A stretch of 64,000 bases of DNA from Photobacterium chitinilyticum (GTDB lineage: Bacteria > Pseudomonadota > Gammaproteobacteria > Enterobacterales > Vibrionaceae): NCBI RefSeq assembly GCF_004104355.1, contig NZ_RJLM01000005.1:1-64000 (forward strand), written 5' to 3'. The position numbers were made by a program, and so were the translations under genes. Shown here piece by piece: positions 17,331-26,960 of this stretch (position 1 is the stretch's first letter; every line of letters begins with the position of its first letter). The notes below the pieces were generated by a model. That model worked only from the letters and a program-made list of their open reading frames with translations. It ran no database searches and had not been told where the DNA came from.

Positions 17331-19577
17331 ATGAAGCGATTAATCATCAAAATAACAACGCTCATATTTGGCTTGCTGATCCCTTGTATTGCAGCATCAA
17401 TGCCGTCAACGGAGCCAGTATCGGAAGTCGAGAATAAAGAAATTTCATTTTCTCAGCTGGGGGTTAATGGCTCAATTACCATGTCGGGGAGTGAAAGTAC
17501 GGCTTATCTTAGTTTTGGTTCACGGTTGGACGAAATTGTCTCGAAGGCTTCGCTACAGTTCAGTTTTGTTCCTTCGCCAGCGTTGTTGTCTTCCGTTTCT
17601 CATCTTAAAGTTTTTTTGAATGAAGAGCTTATGGGAGTGATTGCAATTAACGACGGCGATCAAGGACAGAGAGTTTCAGCGTCAATGCCTCTGGACCCAA
17701 GATTTATAAGTAATTTTAATCAGCTTAGGTTTGAACTCATAGGTTCTATCAACAGCACCTGCCGTAACCCGAATGATCCGAGTGTTTGGGCAGAAATTAG
17801 CAAGGCTGGCAGTATTCACCTTCAAGTTCAGCAAGCTGTTTTGGCGACAGATTTAGCTTTGTTGCCGGCTCCATTTTTTGATGAAAGAGATTTCTCACAT
17901 CTAACATTACCGTTTGTTTTCCCTGCTCAGCGTGATATTGGCGGGTTAACTGCTGCAGGAATTATGGCTTCTTACTTTGGGGCACAGGCCAGCTGGCGAG
18001 GTGTGAACTTTCCTGTTTATTTTGATGAGTTACCACAACAGCAGAATGCAATTGTATTTGCGACGAACCAACACCGGCCATCATTTATCAAAGATCTTCC
18101 TGATGTCACGGGGCCTACACTCCAACTGATCGCCCACCCAATGAATGAGTACCGAAAATTGCTGCTTGTTCTTGGTCGTGATAGCAATGATCTGAATACC
18201 GCGGTACGGGGGCTGGTACTTGGCAATAGCCTGCTAACCGGCCCAATTGCGCGGGTTAACAATGTCACCGAATTAAAACCTCGCCAGCCCTATGATGCAC
18301 CTAATTGGGTAAGAACGGATAGGCCGGTTAGCTTTGCCGAGCTTGTTGATGGTCCCTATCAGTTGCAGGTTGAAGGGCGAACATCGTCTCCTATTAATGT
18401 GGCATTTAACTTACCGCCGGATCTTTTTGCTTGGCAGTCTCGGGGAATACCACTTGATTTGGCCTACCGTTATTCTCCTCCGACAGGGAGCTCGGAGTCG
18501 CGGATGAATTTCTCTGTTAATGGGCAGTTTGTTGAGGCATTTAATCTTTCAGAAACAGGAAAAAATGCTGACGCTAGTCCCCTACGGATCCCGCTAATTG
18601 ACGATACGTTGGTTAGTACCAGTTCGTCGTCTCGTATTCCGGCATTTCGTATAGATAGCAGTAATACGATGCAGTTTGAATTTAACTTTCTATCAGGCTC
18701 TGGGGGGGATGCTTGTCAGCCTGGGCAGTCCAGTCGCAATTATGCCGTAATGGACTCAGATTCGACTCTGGATTTTTCTGGATTTCCTCATTATATAAAA
18801 ATGCCAAACTTGCGAGCATTTGCTAAGTCTGGTTTTCCATTTTCTAAGATGGCTGATTTATCAGAAACCGTCGTGGTGATGAAACAAAACCCAGTGGAAC
18901 CCGAAGTGGCACTGATGCTCGATACGATGGGGGCGATAGGAACAAAAACGGGCTATCCGGCAATAAAGGTGACGATGATAGATCGTTGGGAGCCTGATCA
19001 ATTGATTGATAAGGATATTCTGACGATAGGAACAACATCGACGCAAGCAGAGAATGTTGTTTCTCATGAGGGAGCACATTTGATTCTGGGGGAATTGACC
19101 CGCCAATTAGCGTTACCGGTTATCAATAATAAGCTGGGATGGGCGAGTTGGTTTAAGAGTTTGCCTGAAGATACGGATGTGACGGGAACCGTCGATGTGA
19201 GTGTTTCCGGTGACTTTGCCAGTATGGTCGCTATGGAGTCACCGATCACCAAAAACCGGAGTTTGATCTCGTTGGTCGCATCGACAGTCGATGATTTCGG
19301 CTTAATCGGTGATGCCTTAAATGACAGCGGTAAATTAGAACATATGTTCGGTTCGGTGGTGACGATACAGCGAGGGCAGGTAGCTAGTTTCGATGTAGGG
19401 AAAACGTTTTACTTGGGGCATTTACCTGTCATAGAACTGGTTTGGTACCACTTTTCTTCCCATCCTGTGTTGATAGCTTTATGCGTTGTATTTTTAATTG
19501 TGACTCTCACGATAATCATCTGGCGTACATTACGCCGGGTTGCGACAGAGAGGTTAGCTGCAGGAGATAAAGAATGA
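17331..19577 (+). CDS. bcsB: BcsB, periplasmic cellulose synthase regulatory subunit
   Basis: 748 residues. It has a signal peptide (MKRLIIKITTLIFGLLIPCIAA), a long beta-rich periplasmic part with two carbohydrate-binding and two flavodoxin-like repeats by family, and a C-terminal anchor helix (PVLIALCVVFLIVTLTIIIW) followed by basic residues. BcsB holds the emerging chain in the periplasm and its anchor helix is essential for BcsA activity. It begins immediately after the bcsA stop, behind AAGGATT, and its last codon overlaps the bcsZ start by four bases. Confidence 0.95.
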   Translation: MKRLIIKITTLIFGLLIPCIAASMPSTEPVSEVENKEISFSQLGVNGSITMSGSESTAYLSFGSRLDEIVSKASLQFSFVPSPALLSSVSHLKVFLNEELMGVIAINDGDQGQRVSASMPLDPRFISNFNQLRFELIGSINSTCRNPNDPSVWAEISKAGSIHLQVQQAVLATDLALLPAPFFDERDFSHLTLPFVFPAQRDIGGLTAAGIMASYFGAQASWRGVNFPVYFDELPQQQNAIVFATNQHRPSFIKDLPDVTGPTLQLIAHPMNEYRKLLLVLGRDSNDLNTAVRGLVLGNSLLTGPIARVNNVTELKPRQPYDAPNWVRTDRPVSFAELVDGPYQLQVEGRTSSPINVAFNLPPDLFAWQSRGIPLDLAYRYSPPTGSSESRMNFSVNGQFVEAFNLSETGKNADASPLRIPLIDDTLVSTSSSSRIPAFRIDSSNTMQFEFNFLSGSGGDACQPGQSSRNYAVMDSDSTLDFSGFPHYIKMPNLRAFAKSGFPFSKMADLSETVVVMKQNPVEPEVALMLDTMGAIGTKTGYPAIKVTMIDRWEPDQLIDKDILTIGTTSTQAENVVSHEGAHLILGELTRQLALPVINNKLGWASWFKSLPEDTDVTGTVDVSVSGDFASMVAMESPITKNRSLISLVASTVDDFGLIGDALNDSGKLEHMFGSVVTIQRGQVASFDVGKTFYLGHLPVIELVWYHFSSHPVLIALCVVFLIVTLTIIIWRTLRRVATERLAAGDKE

Positions 19578-20689
19578 AACAGTTAGTTGCATTGATAATC
19601 TGCGGAATGCTTAGTACTCAGGCTTGGGGAGAGCAATGCAGCTGGTCTACATGGGAGGAATTCAAGGACACATACATTCTTGATGATGGTCGTGTGCTTG
19701 ATGGATCTGATCCGCGGCAGATCACGACATCTGAAGGGCAATCATATGCGTTGTTTTTTTCGTTAATTGCCAATGATCCCGATACGTTTAAATTGCTTTT
19801 CAATTGGACTCAAACGAACCTTGCCAAGGGGGATCTTACCGCGCGGCTTCCTGCCTGGTTGTGGGGAGAAAATTCCCAAGGCCAATTTACCGTACTTGAT
19901 GCTAATTCGGCTTCTGACTCTGATCTGTGGATAGCCTTCACTTTGTATGAAGCTGGCAGGTTATGGAATAACTACTACTACCAAAGCATCGGTTACTTGT
20001 TGGCCAGTCGGATCTTGCGGGAAGAAACTGTTGAACTGGAAAAAGGAAAGCGGCTATTACTGCCGGCACCAACAGGGTTTGTCCTAGATGATCGAACCTA
20101 TCGTCTAAACCCCAGCTATGTTCCCATTCAGCTGATAGAAAAAATGGCAACATCATTTCCCCATCAAGACTGGGCTTCGCTCAGAAAAGGTAGTGAGCAC
20201 CTTATTGTTGAATCTATGCCAAAGGGATTTAGTCCTGATTGGGTTATATATTCAGAAGAAGGCTATACGAGGGATAAGAAAACCAAAGGGGAGGGTAGCT
20301 ATAACGCTATTCGTACTTATCTGTGGGCGGGGATGCTGGCCGATGATGATCCGTTCAAGCCTCGGGTTATAGAAGCCATGCAGCCGATGGTTACGGCCAA
20401 TACACGCAAAGGGTTACCGCCACGAACGGTGAACACCCGTAACGGTTCCTATCGAGGGAAGGGCTCTGCGGGCTTTTCGGCTTCTATGTTGCCGCTGTTG
20501 GTCGCATCGGGTGAAGGCGAATTAGCTAAAGAACAGTATCAAGCCGTGAAAGACTCGTTACTGAGCGAGCCGGATAACTATTACTACGATAATGTTTTGG
20601 CGCTATTTGGCGGGGGATGGTTTGAGAACAAATACCGGTTTGAACGTGATGGTAGCTTAGTTACATATTGGGATACGCTATGTCAGTGA
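19574..20689 (+). CDS. bcsZ: Periplasmic endo-1,4-beta-glucanase (GH8)
   Basis: 371 residues. A cleavable signal peptide ends at TQAWG. The GH8 fold shows ITTSEGQSYALFFSLIAND (Glu acid near residue 55) and the family signature DANSASDSDLWIAFTLYEAGRLW (near 110), including the catalytic Asp region. BcsZ trims cellulose during secretion and is needed for normal output. It overlaps bcsB by four bases and bcsC by ten, so the operon is tightly coupled. Confidence 0.95.
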   Translation: MKQLVALIICGMLSTQAWGEQCSWSTWEEFKDTYILDDGRVLDGSDPRQITTSEGQSYALFFSLIANDPDTFKLLFNWTQTNLAKGDLTARLPAWLWGENSQGQFTVLDANSASDSDLWIAFTLYEAGRLWNNYYYQSIGYLLASRILREETVELEKGKRLLLPAPTGFVLDDRTYRLNPSYVPIQLIEKMATSFPHQDWASLRKGSEHLIVESMPKGFSPDWVIYSEEGYTRDKKTKGEGSYNAIRTYLWAGMLADDDPFKPRVIEAMQPMVTANTRKGLPPRTVNTRNGSYRGKGSAGFSASMLPLLVASGEGELAKEQYQAVKDSLLSEPDNYYYDNVLALFGGGWFENKYRFERDGSLVTYWDTLCQ

Positions 20690-23600
20690 TTTCGGGACGC
20701 ACTGTAGCAAAGGTGGGCTTACTTTTATTTTTCCTGATACAAGCCTACTCGGCTTGCGCTCTGACATCTAAACAGCGTGAACAAGTCTATAGTTTGTCAC
20801 CGCCTTTAATGCATCCAGTCTCCCCTTCACAAACAATAGATACTGTTGACTGGCTTCATTCACAGATTGTTACCGCAGAACTGATGAATCGTGATGATAT
20901 TGTCGAGAGTGCCCTTGATAGGTTATTGGCCGTGTCACCAAATGACCTCAATGGACAGATAGCACTGGTGCGTCTTAGTGCGCGAAAGAATCAGCTTAGG
21001 CAGGCCAAGCTAAGACTAAACCTGCTTCGCGTGCAACATTCAGCGAAGAACACCGTGTTGTTATTAGAGTCATATTTATCAATTTACACCAATAAGCGTA
21101 GCGACTATAAACGGCTTCAGTTGCTGGAAAAATTAGGTCGTACAGAGGAAGCAATTGCCAGCTATGATGCTTTATTTCCCTATGGTATGCCGACGCATCA
21201 ACTATGGTTAGCCTACCTTTCCTTGCTGGGTGAAGACGATAGCAACTGGGCTTTGGTGAAAGATAAACTGGAGCAGATGAATTACCATTACCCGAATGTG
21301 CCAATCTTACAGCTCCGGCTTGCTAGCCACTTAAGAACGCGGGAACCCGATAATCCCTGGATGCTCGAAACCTTGCAGAGATTGGCGGCAAACCCGCAGG
21401 TCGGTGAGCGGGCTGCTAAAACTTGGTTAAAAGCTCTCTCTGATCTGCCGGTTGACGCAGAATGGGCGAAACAACATGTTATCCTTGCCAGCTACTTTCC
21501 ATACGACTTTGCTATTCAGCAGGCAAATCTTGCCGCTCAGTCTCGTTGGAAGCAAGAGCAAGAATGGCTGAGAGATCCGACATACCGTGCCAAGCTGAAG
21601 GGTATTGCATTGGTGAAAAGCGATGACCCCGAAAAACTTTCCTATGCCTATGAGCAGCTTAGCTATGCAATGACGACTCGGCCTAATGATCCGCAATTGC
21701 TTGAAGCAATGGGAAAGTATTATTTACGCCAAGGGCAGTCAGAGCAGGCATTACTCTATTTCAAGCGAGCCGCGTATTTTGATGAAGACCCTGATAATAC
21801 GACGAAATACCAATCTCTTGTTAGAACGGCCCAATATTGGACCTATCTTGATCGTGGTGATCAGCTAGTCGTCGAGGGGAGTGGTCAGGAAGCCAAGGAA
21901 TATTACAATAAAGCACAGGGACTACTACCTGATAACCCCCAAAGTTATATCCGGCAGGCTAGTCTCGCGCTTTTGGAGAACGACTATTTACTGGCCAGCG
22001 CTAGGTATCGCAAGGGGAAGCAAAAGGATCCATTAAATGCGGCTGCACTCAGAGGGATATTGAATACCTATGTTATGCAGCGGCAACCGCAGATAGCCTT
22101 ACAACAGGCGGGTACATTTACGCCTGCGCAGCAACAGCTGGTACGGAAGGAAATCGATACGCTAAAAATTGAGCAACTGGCTCGGCGGCTTGATACATAT
22201 TCTAACTCTCAGAACAATCAGCGTTCTACACAACAAGTGATAGATCAACTGGTGCAAATCAATCCTAGCGATCCTTGGTTGAGGAAGGAGATTGCTGATT
22301 TGTTGATAAGCCATGAACGGCAAGGGCTAGCTGAGCGATTGATGGCGGACTGGGCCGCTGGAACGCAGGAGCCGGAGATGGCCTATGCATATGGATTGTT
22401 TTTATCTCAGCAGGACTATTCACGTGAAGCTATCGTCGCGATAGCGTCGATACCGAAAGGTAAACGTACAGTCAGTATGGAAATCAGCCTTGAGCGGTTG
22501 AAACTCAAGCTGGCAATAGAACAAGCTGTGGCCTTGTATGAGAAGGATCCTGAGAAGGCGGTCCGTATGTTACAGAGTTATCCGCGCCCAAAAACGGTTG
22601 AAAATCGATTAAGCCTGGCTTTTGCCTGGATGCGAATGGGGGATCTCGGAAAGGCGCGTTTGATTATAGGTTCACCTAACCTTTCCGCACTGAGTGATAC
22701 TCTGTTTATCAAGTATGGGGAGGCCGTTGCCGTCCTTGATGATAAATTTTTGTTCGATAGGTGGCGGGCAGCCGCACAGCCACGCACATTTAATGATGTG
22801 TTGCAGGTTCAGTATTATCAAGTGATTGCCGATTACGAGTTATATGGCGTGAATGCTGACTATGCTGTCGGAAATATAACAAAAGCACACAAAACGTTTC
22901 AGTTTTTACTCAATTCTGACGTCCCCAGTCAAGACGAAATTGCAATTCGCCTCGTCCAAACCAGCCATCAGCTAGAAGATCAGAAAACCTTTACCTACGT
23001 GACCCAGCGTTTGATTCAGCGTCAACCTCAACTTACTTATTCACAGCAGCTAAAGCTGGCAGAGGTGCTGTACAAAACCGACAACAGCCAAGATGCAACC
23101 CTGATGCTGGCGAAGCTTGGCGAGCGGAGTGACGGTACTGCCATTGATAAGTGGGAATCATTGAATATTGCAATGGACAAGCAGCAATGGGATACGGCAG
23201 AGAAGTTGGCTTACCAAACTTTGTTGGCTGATAGGCAGGCAAAACACCCGGCCAAAAAAGAAGAGCAGAACTTAACGTTGGAAACAATGTACCTTGAAGC
23301 CGATGATTACTGGCTGACTCGAAATGTAAAAGCAGATATCGATACGTTGCGGGCGAGAGAAGATGGTCACATTAAGATCGGACTCGATTATGGATTTCGA
23401 GAAGGTGAAAACCATGAGCTAAATGTACCTCTGGAGGCTCGGATACCGCTCTCGGAGTATGACGGCCATTTGCTCTTTAAACTGGATTATGTACAGGTGG
23501 ATTCTGGCGACCAGAATTTTTATGACAGCAATGTCAGCTTTGATGACAGGCATACCGGAGCTGCAATTGGTGTTGGTTGGGAGGCCAAGGATTGGCGGGC

Positions 23601-24399
23601 AGATATCGGCACAACGCCCCTAAACTTTTTGAATACGGGTATTGTCGGTGGGATCGAGAAGGTGTTTGATATCGATAAGTATACCTTTAGGGCTGTTTTA
23701 TCTCGTCGCCCTGAAACCAGTACGACACTGTCTTACTCTGGAATTAAAGCTGTAGTGCCTTCGACGGTGCCTAGCGAGCAAGAGTGGGGAGGAGTGCTAA
23801 AAACGGGAATCAATCTAGGGCTGTCGTGGGATGACGGGGGGCCATATGGTGCTTGGTCGAGTGCGCAATTCCATTTTTTCGATGGTAAAAACACCGTTGA
23901 TAATACGCGATTTGCATTGATGGGAGGCGGCTACTGGAAGTTTGTTGCCGAGGAAGACAAGCGCTTGAGTGCCGGAGTGAGTGCTTTTTATATGAGCTAC
24001 GACAAGAACCTCGGTGAATATGCCGTGGGACACGGTGGTTACTACAGTCCTCAGTCTTATTTCTCGCTCTCGCTACCTGTAAGTTATTACGGCCGATATC
24101 AAAACACCTGGGCCTATTCTGCCTATGCATCAGTGTCACATTCCTGGAGTGAACTTGATGTTCCGTACGGGTTGAATGGTAGTGAAGATAGCGGTAGTGA
24201 TTTTGGTTATTCACTTCGATTGGCAACGGAAAAGAGGGTAAGTTCGAAGTGGTATATAGGGGCGCTGGTGGATGTGGAGCGTTCGGAATCTTATGAGCCG
24301 AACCATTTTCAGGTGTATGTGAAATATACCTTTAACGAAGGCTGGCAGCCGATAGAGACTCCACCTGATCCCGTAACGTTATATGCCGATTACTACTGA
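20680..24399 (+). CDS. bcsC: BcsC, cellulose export protein (TPR scaffold plus outer-membrane barrel)
   Basis: 1239 residues. After a signal peptide (GLLLFFLIQAYSACA) come many TPR-like helical repeats through about residue 860 (for example QLLEAMGKYYLRQGQSEQALLYFKRA). A C-terminal beta barrel of about 330 residues follows (aromatic-alternating strands, ending in FQVYVKYTFNEGW). BcsC bridges the periplasm and forms the pore for cellulose. The ATG at 20680 overlaps the end of bcsZ; a TTG four codons earlier is possible but less likely. A strong terminator follows. Confidence 0.93.
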   Translation: MSVISGRTVAKVGLLLFFLIQAYSACALTSKQREQVYSLSPPLMHPVSPSQTIDTVDWLHSQIVTAELMNRDDIVESALDRLLAVSPNDLNGQIALVRLSARKNQLRQAKLRLNLLRVQHSAKNTVLLLESYLSIYTNKRSDYKRLQLLEKLGRTEEAIASYDALFPYGMPTHQLWLAYLSLLGEDDSNWALVKDKLEQMNYHYPNVPILQLRLASHLRTREPDNPWMLETLQRLAANPQVGERAAKTWLKALSDLPVDAEWAKQHVILASYFPYDFAIQQANLAAQSRWKQEQEWLRDPTYRAKLKGIALVKSDDPEKLSYAYEQLSYAMTTRPNDPQLLEAMGKYYLRQGQSEQALLYFKRAAYFDEDPDNTTKYQSLVRTAQYWTYLDRGDQLVVEGSGQEAKEYYNKAQGLLPDNPQSYIRQASLALLENDYLLASARYRKGKQKDPLNAAALRGILNTYVMQRQPQIALQQAGTFTPAQQQLVRKEIDTLKIEQLARRLDTYSNSQNNQRSTQQVIDQLVQINPSDPWLRKEIADLLISHERQGLAERLMADWAAGTQEPEMAYAYGLFLSQQDYSREAIVAIASIPKGKRTVSMEISLERLKLKLAIEQAVALYEKDPEKAVRMLQSYPRPKTVENRLSLAFAWMRMGDLGKARLIIGSPNLSALSDTLFIKYGEAVAVLDDKFLFDRWRAAAQPRTFNDVLQVQYYQVIADYELYGVNADYAVGNITKAHKTFQFLLNSDVPSQDEIAIRLVQTSHQLEDQKTFTYVTQRLIQRQPQLTYSQQLKLAEVLYKTDNSQDATLMLAKLGERSDGTAIDKWESLNIAMDKQQWDTAEKLAYQTLLADRQAKHPAKKEEQNLTLETMYLEADDYWLTRNVKADIDTLRAREDGHIKIGLDYGFREGENHELNVPLEARIPLSEYDGHLLFKLDYVQVDSGDQNFYDSNVSFDDRHTGAAIGVGWEAKDWRADIGTTPLNFLNTGIVGGIEKVFDIDKYTFRAVLSRRPETSTTLSYSGIKAVVPSTVPSEQEWGGVLKTGINLGLSWDDGGPYGAWSSAQFHFFDGKNTVDNTRFALMGGGYWKFVAEEDKRLSAGVSAFYMSYDKNLGEYAVGHGGYYSPQSYFSLSLPVSYYGRYQNTWAYSAYASVSHSWSELDVPYGLNGSEDSGSDFGYSLRLATEKRVSSKWYIGALVDVERSESYEPNHFQVYVKYTFNEGWQPIETPPDPVTLYADYY

Positions 24400-24434
24400 T
24401 TAGCCGTGTGAACTATTTCGTCGCGAGAGGGATA

Positions 24435-24460
24435 AAAAGCCTGCGCGAAGCAGGCTTTTG
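24435..24460. terminator. Bidirectional terminator between bcsC and cti
   Basis: A 10-bp stem (AAAAGCCTGC with its complement and a GCGAA loop) with T-runs on both strands, placed between two convergent genes. Confidence 0.88.
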
Positions 24461-24479
24461 GTAGGAAGACGCAGTTTCG

Positions 24480-26861
24480 TTATCTATTTTCCAAGCGATT
24501 ATAGTCCAGCAATCCGGCCTCAATCGGGTAATTTTGTTGATAGAGCTGGTTCAGCTTGTCACTAAAAGACCAGAAGTCTGGGCTTGTCCTGCGAACTGCG
24601 TACTCATCGAGTAGCTTGCGGTAGTCTTGTTCAGTGTTAACTGCTTTTAATTGAGCCGCGAGCTTAGGTAGCTGCGATTCTTGTAGGTGCCAAAAGGCTC
24701 CCGGATAACTACCGAGCAAACCTGATACAAGTGTCAAGTCATCGCCTTCAAACTGACGATTCGACGCCTCGTCAAACAGGCTTGAAACGTTCTTGTGGGC
24801 GCTGTTTCGAACAAGAGTGAACAGTTGCGGATCTACATTGCGTTCACTTGGTTCGATGACAATAAATGTCAGTTCAGGGAACAGAGTCGCCTGCTTACCT
24901 TTATGCTGCTCAATTGCACTTAGTGCAGCCATACTTTCAGACGCCAGCTGGGTGTTGGACAGCGCAAAGCGGTTAGAACTTACTTTACCTAAGCGAGTCT
25001 GCAATAGGTTCAGCAGCTCTTTCTTGGGATTATCTGTCTTATACTGAATGCCCGTCGGTTGGTTAAATTCATTGATATCACCCTGCAAAAACAAACTTAA
25101 GTGCTGATCTGCGCCCTGATACCAACGAGCCAATTCCTGGCGTCTGGTTTGGGCTGGTAATAGAGACAAGAAGTTAGATTCCCCCTCCATACGTAGGAAG
25201 TCCATATACATCCGTGTCACGAGCTGGTGCCCAAAATTGCCATAAACATCAAAGCCGGCGACCAGCAAATAGTGAATACGCTCAATTAAAGAATAATCAA
25301 GAACCCAGGCTGTTTTCGGATGATCACCAATAAGCCCCTTTGCAACTGTTGCGCTGTCGAAATGGCGAAAGATGGTTAAGGTCGCGTTATCATTGCTACC
25401 GTTACCATTCCAAATCAAATCTGTCGTTAAATGCTCGCCATTTTCAAACGTTTGGTTCATTAGGGTATTTTTGGCCCGCAAAAATCGTCCTTGCTGTTTG
25501 GAATAGGAAATCCATTTTGTTAGCGGTAGGGTGTTGCTCTCGTTTTCAGCGGGTAACCGGAGGTTGTGTGCTTGTGCATTATAGAAGCTGTTGACACTTG
25601 GGATATCTGCCATCTCGGGATCAACAAAGAAGACCCAGAATCTGTCGTTGATGACATTCAATGCCAACTGGCCTCGGCATACCGGCCCTTTGATGAAGCC
25701 CATGATAGTGTTTTGCGCATTATCAATCATAAAACGATAACGGGCATTCACGGGTAGCTGGCTGAATGACATCAGAGGGTTAGCGGCAATATCTGGTTCA
25801 TAGCCCGGCAGTGTAGAGACAGTATAGTAGGGTTCAAAAAACAGCTCGTTAAACCTTGCCATTTTTTCCTTGCTAAGGGCATAAGGCATGTGGGTTTTAT
25901 CAACGATTGTTTCTCGAACCTGAATAAATCGATAATAGACGCGATCAACTTCGGGATCGTCAAATGGGCGACGAGTCGCAATCATATCTACCGGGCTATC
26001 AGGTGCTGTTCTTGAACGTACAAGCTTAAAGAAAACTGGGCGTTTATCGCTCGTAAAATACAGGTTTGAAACAAACAAATGTTCATATAGATAGCGGCTG
26101 ACAAGCTGCTCTTTCAACGAATCACCGTTTAAAAAAGTTTCCCACTCACGAACTTTTGCCTGAATGGCTTTAGAGGGGGGGGCTACACCGGTCATCGGTG
26201 CTCCAGCGGCTAACCATTCTATTAGTGTGTCATTTTCATGGTCCGCGATTTGGGGTAATCCGTAGGGCATTCCCCATTTCGGGTATTCTTGCTCGTATTG
26301 ATCCATTTCCTCAATCGTCGGGCATTGTTGATCTCGATCCAGTGAAAAGTCCCAGTTGTCGGGCTCAAGCACAGTTTCCGATGGCAAAGGGTGAGCTTGC
26401 TTCAACTGAAGCATTCTGGCCATTACGCCAGCTTGAGTATTAGCTTCTGGTGACTGCTCCCGTTCATTGAGTACAGGGGAAAATCCTTTCTCGCGCCACT
26501 CGGCTGTGCTCTGAGCATCAATAAACATTCGGGTTGTGTTCGCTGCCAGTAGACGTGTGCCTTGATAGACTTTGTCTTTGTTCGCACCACGGTCGATACC
26601 TTCCGAAGAGGATAACTTTAGCTGGCATGGAGCATCGTAACATGCATGGCAAACAACACAGCGGTTTTCGATTAGCGGCTTAACGTCGGTCAAGTAGCGC
26701 TGAGCAATAGGAGTCGATGCCGGTAGCATACGCTCTTGGGGCTGGGGCATGCCGTAGATTTGATCATAGTTGTATCCGGCATAGACAGCGCAGCCCGAAA
26801 AAAACAGAGTAGCTAATACAGCTGCTACTCGATTGCTGTGCTTTAAAAAAAGTAAGCTCAT
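24480..26861 (-). CDS. cti: Fatty acid cis/trans isomerase
   Basis: 793 residues. The N-terminal signal/anchor ends in SGCAVYAG (possible lipobox). Near residue 66 RCVVCHACYDAPCQLKL contains a CxxCH haem-c site, the hallmark of Cti. The rest matches the long periplasmic domain of the family (for example SSSEGIDRGANKDKVYQGTRL, WGMPYGLPQIADHE). Cti converts cis-unsaturated membrane fatty acids to trans, stiffening the membrane within minutes of solvent, heat or salt stress. A membrane-bound ToxR/CadC-like regulator lies 99 bases upstream in the same direction and may control or be co-transcribed with it. Confidence 0.93.
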   Translation of the reverse strand: MSLLFLKHSNRVAAVLATLFFSGCAVYAGYNYDQIYGMPQPQERMLPASTPIAQRYLTDVKPLIENRCVVCHACYDAPCQLKLSSSEGIDRGANKDKVYQGTRLLAANTTRMFIDAQSTAEWREKGFSPVLNEREQSPEANTQAGVMARMLQLKQAHPLPSETVLEPDNWDFSLDRDQQCPTIEEMDQYEQEYPKWGMPYGLPQIADHENDTLIEWLAAGAPMTGVAPPSKAIQAKVREWETFLNGDSLKEQLVSRYLYEHLFVSNLYFTSDKRPVFFKLVRSRTAPDSPVDMIATRRPFDDPEVDRVYYRFIQVRETIVDKTHMPYALSKEKMARFNELFFEPYYTVSTLPGYEPDIAANPLMSFSQLPVNARYRFMIDNAQNTIMGFIKGPVCRGQLALNVINDRFWVFFVDPEMADIPSVNSFYNAQAHNLRLPAENESNTLPLTKWISYSKQQGRFLRAKNTLMNQTFENGEHLTTDLIWNGNGSNDNATLTIFRHFDSATVAKGLIGDHPKTAWVLDYSLIERIHYLLVAGFDVYGNFGHQLVTRMYMDFLRMEGESNFLSLLPAQTRRQELARWYQGADQHLSLFLQGDINEFNQPTGIQYKTDNPKKELLNLLQTRLGKVSSNRFALSNTQLASESMAALSAIEQHKGKQATLFPELTFIVIEPSERNVDPQLFTLVRNSAHKNVSSLFDEASNRQFEGDDLTLVSGLLGSYPGAFWHLQESQLPKLAAQLKAVNTEQDYRKLLDEYAVRRTSPDFWSFSDKLNQLYQQNYPIEAGLLDYNRLENR

Positions 26862-26960
26862 GGATGATATAATAACAAGTTGACATTGCGATATTGTATA
26901 AGCTGCCGACTCGGTATACCAAGATTTTATTTATCGCCAAACTACTTCAAGACGCTCGTT

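Noticed and set aside
23810-24226. 138-residue minus-strand frame opposite bcsC
   Set aside because: Arg/His/Ser-rich shadow frame within the beta-barrel coding region.
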